Position numbers and translations under genes: made by a program
Notes under the pieces: model-generated
The model's input: only the letters and a program-made list of their open reading frames with translations
Told to the model about the DNA's origin: nothing
Database searches by the model: none
From: an uncultured Parabacteroides sp.
GTDB lineage: Bacteria; Bacteroidota; Bacteroidia; Bacteroidales; Tannerellaceae
Direction of reading: 5' to 3'
NCBI GenBank assembly: GCA_900770835.1
Contig: CAAGLQ010000050.1
Span: 1 to 10,805, forward strand
DNA: 10,805 bases
Shown: positions 6,230-10,805 of the stretch, in pieces
How the letters are laid out: every line of letters starts with the position of its first letter
How positions within the stretch are numbered: the stretch's first letter is position 1

Positions 6230-8950
6230 ATGGAAAGAAAAAGAGTTTACAAATTCGGCAATGGACAAGCCGAAGGAAAAGCAGACATGCGAAACCTGCT
6301 GGGTGGCAAAGGCGCTAACCTCGCTGAGATGAATTTAATTGGTGTACCCGTACCTCCTGGATTCACTATCACGACAGAGGTATGCTCAGAGTATTACGAG
6401 ATGGGCAAAGAGAAAGTGGTTGCCCTCTTGAAAGAGGATGTTGAGCAAGCCGTTGCCCATATCGAGACATTGATGAATTCTAAATTCGGCGACGTGGCCA
6501 ATCCGCTGTTGGTATCCGTACGTTCAGGTGCTCGTGCCTCCATGCCGGGTATGATGGACACCATCTTGAACCTGGGATTGAACGACGAGGTAGTGGAAGG
6601 TTTGAGTCGTAAGACGGGCAACCCCCGCTTCGCATGGGATTCCTATCGCCGCTTCGTGCAGATGTATGGCGACGTGGTATTAGGCATGAAACCGACCAGC
6701 AAAGAGGATATCGATCCGTTTGAGGCCATCATCGAAGAGGTGAAGAAAGCCAAAGGCGTGAAATTGGATAACGAGTTGGACGTTGATGATTTGAAACAAC
6801 TCGTACAGAAATTTAAGGCAGCTGTGAAACAGCAAACTGGTCAAGACTTCCCGACCTCTGCTTACGAGCAGTTATGGGGTGCCATCTGTGCCGTGTTCAA
6901 TAGCTGGATGAACGAGCGTGCGATTCTTTATCGTAAAATGGAAGGTATTCCTGATGAGTGGGGTACAGCCGTAAGCGTACAAGCGATGGTATTCGGTAAC
7001 ATGGGTGATACCTCCGCTACGGGTGTTTGCTTCTCTCGTGACGCAGCCAATGGTGAGGATCTGTTCAATGGTGAGTATTTGATCAACGCACAAGGTGAGG
7101 ATGTGGTAGCAGGTATTCGCACACCGCAGCAGATCACGAAGATCGGTTCTCAGCGCTGGGCAGAGCGTGCCGGTATCACTGAGGAGGAGCGTTTCGCTAA
7201 ATATCCCTCTATGGAGGAGGCTATGCCGGAGATCTATAATCAGTTGAACAGCATCCAAGAGAAATTAGAGGAGCATTATCGTGACATGCAAGATATGGAG
7301 TTCACCGTGCAAGAGGGTAAACTTTGGTTCCTGCAAACTCGTAACGGTAAGCGTACAGGTGCAGCTATGGTGAAGATCGCTATTGACCTGTTACATCAAG
7401 GCATGATCGACGAGAAGACCTGCTTGAACCGCATCGAGCCGAACAAGCTGGATGAGTTGCTGCATCCCGTCTTCGACAAGGCAGCCGAGAAACAAGCGAA
7501 AGTATTTGTCAAAGGTTTGCCCGCTTCTCCGGGTGCAGCTACGGGTCAAATTGTCTTCTTCGCTGAAGATGCCGCTAAATGGCATGCGGACGGCAAACGG
7601 GTTGTTATGGTACGTATCGAGACCTCTCCTGAGGATTTGGCCGGTATGCAGGTGGCAGAAGGTATCTTAACTGCTCGCGGTGGCATGACCTCCCACGCAG
7701 CCGTTGTCGCTCGTGGTATGGGTAAGTGCTGTGTATCCGGTGCAGGTGCTTTGAATATTGATTACAAAGCGAAAACTGTCGAGGTAGATGGCGTTAAGTT
7801 AAAAGAGGGTGATTTCATCTCTATCAACGGTACAACAGGACAGGTTTATGTAGGCGAGGTTGAGACCAAGGCTGCTGAATTGTCAGGCGATTTCGCTGAG
7901 TTGATGGATCTTTGCGATAAATATACGAAGTTGCGTGTGCGCACCAACGCCGATACACCGCACGATGCGGCTATCGCACGTAGTTTCGGTGCCGTAGGTA
8001 TCGGTCTTTGCCGTACGGAGCACATGTTCTTCGAGGGTGAGAAGATTAAGGCTATGCGTGAGATGATCTTGGCTGAGGATGCTGAGGGTCGCAAGAAAGC
8101 ATTGGAAAAGATCCTCCCCTACCAGAAAGCAGACTTCAAGGGTATCTTCAAGGCAATGGCTGGCTGTCCAGTGACTGTCCGCCTGCTTGATCCTCCTTTG
8201 CATGAGTTCGTTCCCCACGATCTGAAGGGTCAAGAAGAGATGGCTGCCGCTATGGGCGTTTCCGTGAAGTATATCCAGCAGCGTGTCGAGGCACTCTGCG
8301 AGCATAACCCGATGCTGGGTCACCGTGGTTGTCGTCTGGGTAACACCTATCCGGAGATCACCGAGATGCAGACCCGTGCAATCTTGGGTGCCGCATTAGA
8401 GTTGAAGGCAGAGGGCATTGAGGCCATGCCTGAGATCATGGTGCCGCTAACCGGTATTTTGTATGAGTTCAAGGAGCAAGAGAAGGTGATTCGTGCGGCT
8501 GCCGAGAAGCTGTTTGCTGAATTGGGCGATCGCATTGACTACAAAGTAGGTACGATGATCGAGATCCCGCGTGCGGCGTTGACCGCTAACCGCATCGCCT
8601 CCAGCGCAGAGTTCTTCTCTTTTGGTACCAATGACTTGACGCAGATGACCTTTGGTTATTCTCGTGACGATATTGCCTCCTTCCTGCCGGTTTACCTGGA
8701 GAAGAAGATCTTGAAGGTCGATCCGTTCCAGGTATTGGATCAGAACGGTGTAGGTCAGTTGGTACAAATGGCTACAGAGAAAGGCCGTGCGATCCGTCCA
8801 AATCTGAAGTGCGGTATCTGTGGTGAGCATGGTGGTGAGCCTTCATCTGTGAAGTTCTGTCACAAGGTAGGTTTGAACTACGTCAGCTGTTCTCCGTTCC
8901 GTGTGCCTATTGCACGTGTTGCGGCGGCGCAGGCTGCAATAGAGGAATAA
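6230..8950 (+). CDS. ppdK: Pyruvate, phosphate dikinase
   Basis: A 906-residue cytosolic enzyme interconverting pyruvate, ATP and phosphate with phosphoenolpyruvate, AMP and PPi; in anaerobes it works in PPi-linked glycolysis or in PEP synthesis. All family parts are present: the ATP-grasp domain opens with GGKGANLAEM (26-35) and includes RSGARASMPGMMDT. The swivelling phosphohistidine domain holds GGMTSHA with catalytic His489 and the adjacent regulatory-type Thr487. The C-terminal PEP/pyruvate TIM barrel has GTNDLTQMTFG and CGICGEHGG with catalytic Cys864. These sit 34 and 33 residues after His455 and Cys831 of the 874-residue Clostridium symbiosum enzyme, matching the longer total length. 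It stands alone, with its own promoter upstream and a hairpin terminator downstream. No PDRP-type regulatory gene is nearby. Confidence 0.97.
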   Translation: MERKRVYKFGNGQAEGKADMRNLLGGKGANLAEMNLIGVPVPPGFTITTEVCSEYYEMGKEKVVALLKEDVEQAVAHIETLMNSKFGDVANPLLVSVRSGARASMPGMMDTILNLGLNDEVVEGLSRKTGNPRFAWDSYRRFVQMYGDVVLGMKPTSKEDIDPFEAIIEEVKKAKGVKLDNELDVDDLKQLVQKFKAAVKQQTGQDFPTSAYEQLWGAICAVFNSWMNERAILYRKMEGIPDEWGTAVSVQAMVFGNMGDTSATGVCFSRDAANGEDLFNGEYLINAQGEDVVAGIRTPQQITKIGSQRWAERAGITEEERFAKYPSMEEAMPEIYNQLNSIQEKLEEHYRDMQDMEFTVQEGKLWFLQTRNGKRTGAAMVKIAIDLLHQGMIDEKTCLNRIEPNKLDELLHPVFDKAAEKQAKVFVKGLPASPGAATGQIVFFAEDAAKWHADGKRVVMVRIETSPEDLAGMQVAEGILTARGGMTSHAAVVARGMGKCCVSGAGALNIDYKAKTVEVDGVKLKEGDFISINGTTGQVYVGEVETKAAELSGDFAELMDLCDKYTKLRVRTNADTPHDAAIARSFGAVGIGLCRTEHMFFEGEKIKAMREMILAEDAEGRKKALEKILPYQKADFKGIFKAMAGCPVTVRLLDPPLHEFVPHDLKGQEEMAAAMGVSVKYIQQRVEALCEHNPMLGHRGCRLGNTYPEITEMQTRAILGAALELKAEGIEAMPEIMVPLTGILYEFKEQEKVIRAAAEKLFAELGDRIDYKVGTMIEIPRAALTANRIASSAEFFSFGTNDLTQMTFGYSRDDIASFLPVYLEKKILKVDPFQVLDQNGVGQLVQMATEKGRAIRPNLKCGICGEHGGEPSSVKFCHKVGLNYVSCSPFRVPIARVAAAQAAIEE

Positions 8951-8974
8951 TACTCTAAGTAGAATAATACTAAT

Positions 8975-9017
8975 ATCAGGCTGTAAATCACTGCAATAGC
9001 AGTATTTACAGCCTGAT
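8975..9017 (+). terminator. Hairpin terminator after ppdK
   Basis: ATCAGGCTGTAAAT (8975-8988) pairs perfectly with ATTTACAGCCTGAT (9004-9017). After a single unpaired C at 8989, ACTGC pairs with GCAGT, closing a 4-nt AATA loop. The stem begins 24 bp after the ppdK stop. The T-run after it is short (TTTG), so termination efficiency is uncertain, but position and stability suit a transcript end. Confidence 0.75.
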
Positions 9018-9073
9018 TTGCGCTTGGGCGGTTCGTACACTTGACCGCAAAAATCGAGCCAAATGAACGTATT

Positions 9074-9123
9074 TGCTTACTCTCTGCTTACACCAAATGA
9101 CCCCCTTGCTTACACCTGCTTAC
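9074..9123. repeat. Four TGCTTAC direct repeats
   Basis: TGCTTAC occurs at 9074, 9085, 9107 and 9117. The second, third and fourth copies extend to TGCTTACACC, and the second and fourth further to TGCTTACACCAA. Offsets of 11, 22 and 10 bp are close to whole helical turns. The cluster lies between the ppdK hairpin and the insertion sequence, outside the IS. Function is not known. Confidence 0.6.
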
Positions 9124-9181
9124 ACCAAGGTTCAACTTTTTAAATAACCTTAATTCCGCAAAGCGGATTGCTTAAAAATTA

Positions 9182-9218
9182 GCAAGTCCCTGATAAAGAA
9201 ACCCTTACAGGGACTTGC
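9182..9218. repeat. 11-bp perfect inverted repeat inside the IS left end
   Basis: GCAAGTCCCTG (9182-9192) pairs with CAGGGACTTGC (9208-9218) across 15 nt. It stands between the left IS end and the transposase start. It could act as a read-through barrier in RNA or as a transposase/regulator site in DNA; the sequence does not distinguish these. Confidence 0.6.
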
Positions 9219-9220
9219 GT

Positions 9221-9283
9221 ATGTCAGTAATTTCACCTAAATTAGTGATGTGCAATTCAAATAAAATAAGTCATCACTGACAT
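9221..9283 (+). promoter_or_regulatory. Competing hairpins at the transposase start codon
   Basis: ATGTCAGT (9221-9228) can pair with ACTGACAT (9276-9283), which includes the first two bases of the start codon. TTAGTGATG (9242-9250) can instead pair with CATCACTGA (9272-9280), next to the start. The two stems share 9276-9280 and exclude each other. Either would fold the initiation region of a transcript reading in from outside. Confidence 0.4.
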
Positions 9284-10574
9284 GGCGAAGATACAACTAA
9301 AATCTGACAATATCACTCCTTTCGGGGGACTTTATTCAATTTTCAACCAGTTCAACCGCTCCGGCGTCCGCAAAACTGTCGATTCCTTCCTCGGTTCTCG
9401 CAGCTGCGATCCCAAAGCTTTCAGCTACGGTGACGTGTTTGCCTCGCTCTTTGCAAGCTATCTCTGCGGTGGTGACTGCATTGAGGACGTGATGGATATC
9501 AAGTCTTTCTGGAATGGTCACGACGGAATCCGTATTGCGAGTTCAGACACAATCGGGAGGACTCTCCGCAAGCTCAGCTGCGACAACATCACCTACGAGA
9601 ACACCGATAAGGTCTCATATGCATTCAACACCGCCGATAGGCTCAACTCCCTGCTGCTCAAACTTCTCAAAGTCACTGGCCAACTCAATCCCGGAGACTG
9701 CATCGACCTTGATTTCGACCACCAGTTCATTCAGGCAGGCAAGAAGGATGCGAAATACTCGTACAAGAAAGCAGAAGGCTACTTTCCCGGCGTGGCCACC
9801 GTTGGTGGTCTCATCGTAGGCATCGAGAACCGCGACGCCAATACGCACGTCAAGTTCCACCAGGTGGACACCTTGCGGCGCATCATCGGCAGGCTCGAGT
9901 CCGAGAGCCGTGTAGTCATCCGTAACTTCAGGGCCGACTGTGGTTCGTACTCAGAAGCCATCGTCGACTATGTCAAAGACCATTGCGAACACTTCTATCT
10001 TCGTGCAAGCAGTTGTCGGTCAAGGCATACCGAGTTCATGGAGCACAAGGACTGGGATGAGGTCCGCATCGGCGGGATTGACTGTGGTGTCACTTCCTTC
10101 CGCTTCGACGGCTTCCTTCCTGATGAGAACTTCCGCCTTGTCGTCCAGCGGACGAAAATCAGTGACGAGGATCCCAATGCCGAGTCTGAGGGCCTATTCG
10201 GAACGGAATACGTTTATCGAAGCATACTCACCAATGACTGGAGCAACTCCGAGAAGGACATCATTTTCTACTACAATCAGCGAGGTGCATCAGAGCGCAA
10301 CTTCGACTGCCAAAACAACGACTTCGGGTGGGCACATCTCCCATTCTCATACCTCAAGGAGAACACAGTCTTCCTTCTGGTCACTGCTATGCTAAAAAAC
10401 TTCTATCTGTGCATCCTACAGGTTATAGGCTCCGCCGTCAAGGGGCTTGACATCACCAGCCGCCTCAAGCGCTTTATCCACCGCTTCGTCTGCACCCCGG
10501 CCAAATGGATCAGATCGGGCCGGCAGGAGGTGCTCAACATATACACACGACAACAAGTCTACCTCGTCTTATAG
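9282..10574 (+). CDS. IS1380-family DDE transposase
   Basis: A 430-residue transposase that cuts and joins the element's ends. The opening MAKIQLKSDNITPFGG and the segment LDFDHQFIQAGKKDAKYSYKK (in part) are characteristic of the Bacteroides IS1380 group. Likely catalytic acids are an Asp in DLDFD (142-146), Asp219 in FRADCGSY, and Glu338 in YYNQRGASERNF. It uses one uninterrupted frame and ends with a normal stop, so it appears intact. Codon choice is richer in C-ending codons than in the neighbouring ppdK, which fits recent arrival from elsewhere. Initiation may be limited by the hairpins at its start. After the stop, 231 bases remain before the right end. Confidence 0.92.
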   Translation: MAKIQLKSDNITPFGGLYSIFNQFNRSGVRKTVDSFLGSRSCDPKAFSYGDVFASLFASYLCGGDCIEDVMDIKSFWNGHDGIRIASSDTIGRTLRKLSCDNITYENTDKVSYAFNTADRLNSLLLKLLKVTGQLNPGDCIDLDFDHQFIQAGKKDAKYSYKKAEGYFPGVATVGGLIVGIENRDANTHVKFHQVDTLRRIIGRLESESRVVIRNFRADCGSYSEAIVDYVKDHCEHFYLRASSCRSRHTEFMEHKDWDEVRIGGIDCGVTSFRFDGFLPDENFRLVVQRTKISDEDPNAESEGLFGTEYVYRSILTNDWSNSEKDIIFYYNQRGASERNFDCQNNDFGWAHLPFSYLKENTVFLLVTAMLKNFYLCILQVIGSAVKGLDITSRLKRFIHRFVCTPAKWIRSGRQEVLNIYTRQQVYLVL

Positions 10575-10805
10575 CATCAGACGCTGAAATACATTACAGA
10601 ATCCGCCTTTGAGCCTTTGAGCCACTCAAGAGGTTGCTTCGCTGTACATTATAGGGTCTTCTTTGCAATCTGGAGTACTGCTTGGGAGTCAAAATCGGCG
10701 ACATAGGCTCTATGAAGCTGGTCCGACGACCGATGCGAAAGGCAAAATGGCTAAGAAATCAGACTCCCACGCAAAAAATCTTGAAAGTTTGCGGAATTGA
10801 GGTTA
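10575..10805 (+). other. Non-coding right end of the IS
   Basis: No reading frame of note lies here. It holds nested inverted repeats: TGGGAGTC/GACTCCCA (10683-10690, 10762-10769), ATCGG/CCGAT (10694-10698, 10730-10734) and CATAG/CTATG (10702-10706, 10710-10714). A GGTC/GACC hairpin at 10720-10731 overlaps and competes with the second stem. The right terminal inverted repeat ends the window. Confidence 0.5.

Larger units (their letters stand above)
8951..9281. other. Intergenic stretch between ppdK and the transposase
   Basis: No gene is visible. From left to right it holds the ppdK terminator hairpin (8975-9017), a cluster of TGCTTAC repeats (9074-9123), the left terminal inverted repeat of the insertion sequence (9145-9162), an 11-bp perfect inverted repeat (9182-9218) and two overlapping hairpins at the transposase start (9221-9283). 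Confidence 0.8.
9145..10805 (+). mobile_element. IS1380-family insertion sequence
   Basis: The element is bounded by inverted repeats: TAACCTTAATTCCGCAAA at 9145-9162, and at 10788-10805 a sequence whose complement differs at one of 18 positions. It encodes a single intact transposase. The length of about 1.66 kb and the transposase suit the IS1380 group common in Bacteroides (IS942 and IS612-615 type). The right repeat reaches the last base of the window, so the outer limit and target duplication cannot be confirmed. If the true tips are CC/GG (9148 and 10802), the flanks ATAA and TTA do not match as a direct duplication. Confidence 0.85.

Noticed and set aside
6394..8830. Several minus-strand open frames opposite ppdK
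   Set aside because: They are shadow frames of a strongly conserved enzyme and have no family resemblance of their own.
9074..9123. CRISPR-like array
   Set aside because: The repeats are only 7-12 bp with spacers of a few bases, far shorter than any CRISPR unit, and no cas gene is present.

Overview
The window looks like chromosomal DNA of a Bacteroidales bacterium, probably Parabacteroides or a close relative. The support is promoter elements of the Bacteroidetes type (TAnnTTTG at -7 with TTG/TTTG about 19 bp upstream), a Bacteroides-type IS1380-family insertion sequence, a PPi-linked pyruvate phosphate dikinase, and starts without strong Shine-Dalgarno sequences. The genus is an inference from these traits; no rRNA or other marker is present.

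Layout. Positions 1-700 hold no convincing gene. They contain four 21-bp tandem repeats (245-328) and two related imperfect palindromes (582-608 and 666-692), each overlapping a TATCTTTG promoter-like box ahead of a patatin-family hydrolase gene on the plus strand (701-1543). That gene runs convergently, with a 12-bp overlap of stop ends, into a three-gene minus-strand operon. In transcription order the operon is an RlmD/RumA-type 23S rRNA uracil methyltransferase (5917-4499), a lipoprotein MltF-like lytic transglycosylase (4482-3088), and a divergent ThiC-like protein (3088-1532). A divergent intergenic region (5918-6229) carries two good minus-strand promoters for this operon and one plus-strand promoter for ppdK. 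ppdK (6230-8950) is intact and ends at a strong hairpin (8975-9017). A cluster of TGCTTAC repeats follows, then an IS1380-family element (about 9145 to the window end) with 17/18-matching terminal inverted repeats and an intact DDE transposase.

Most genes are ordinary housekeeping genes. The item most worth attention is the ThiC-like gene. It keeps the general ThiC sequence scaffold but lacks the whole C-terminal cysteine segment that carries the radical-SAM [4Fe-4S] cluster. It has also replaced one of the two metal-binding histidines with serine and lost the SRGGS and IHAG active-site motifs. It is probably not a pyrimidine synthase, and its role is unknown. It is translationally coupled to the transglycosylase, so it is a maintained gene rather than an obvious fragment. 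I see no CRISPR array, tRNA, rRNA or recognisable riboswitch.
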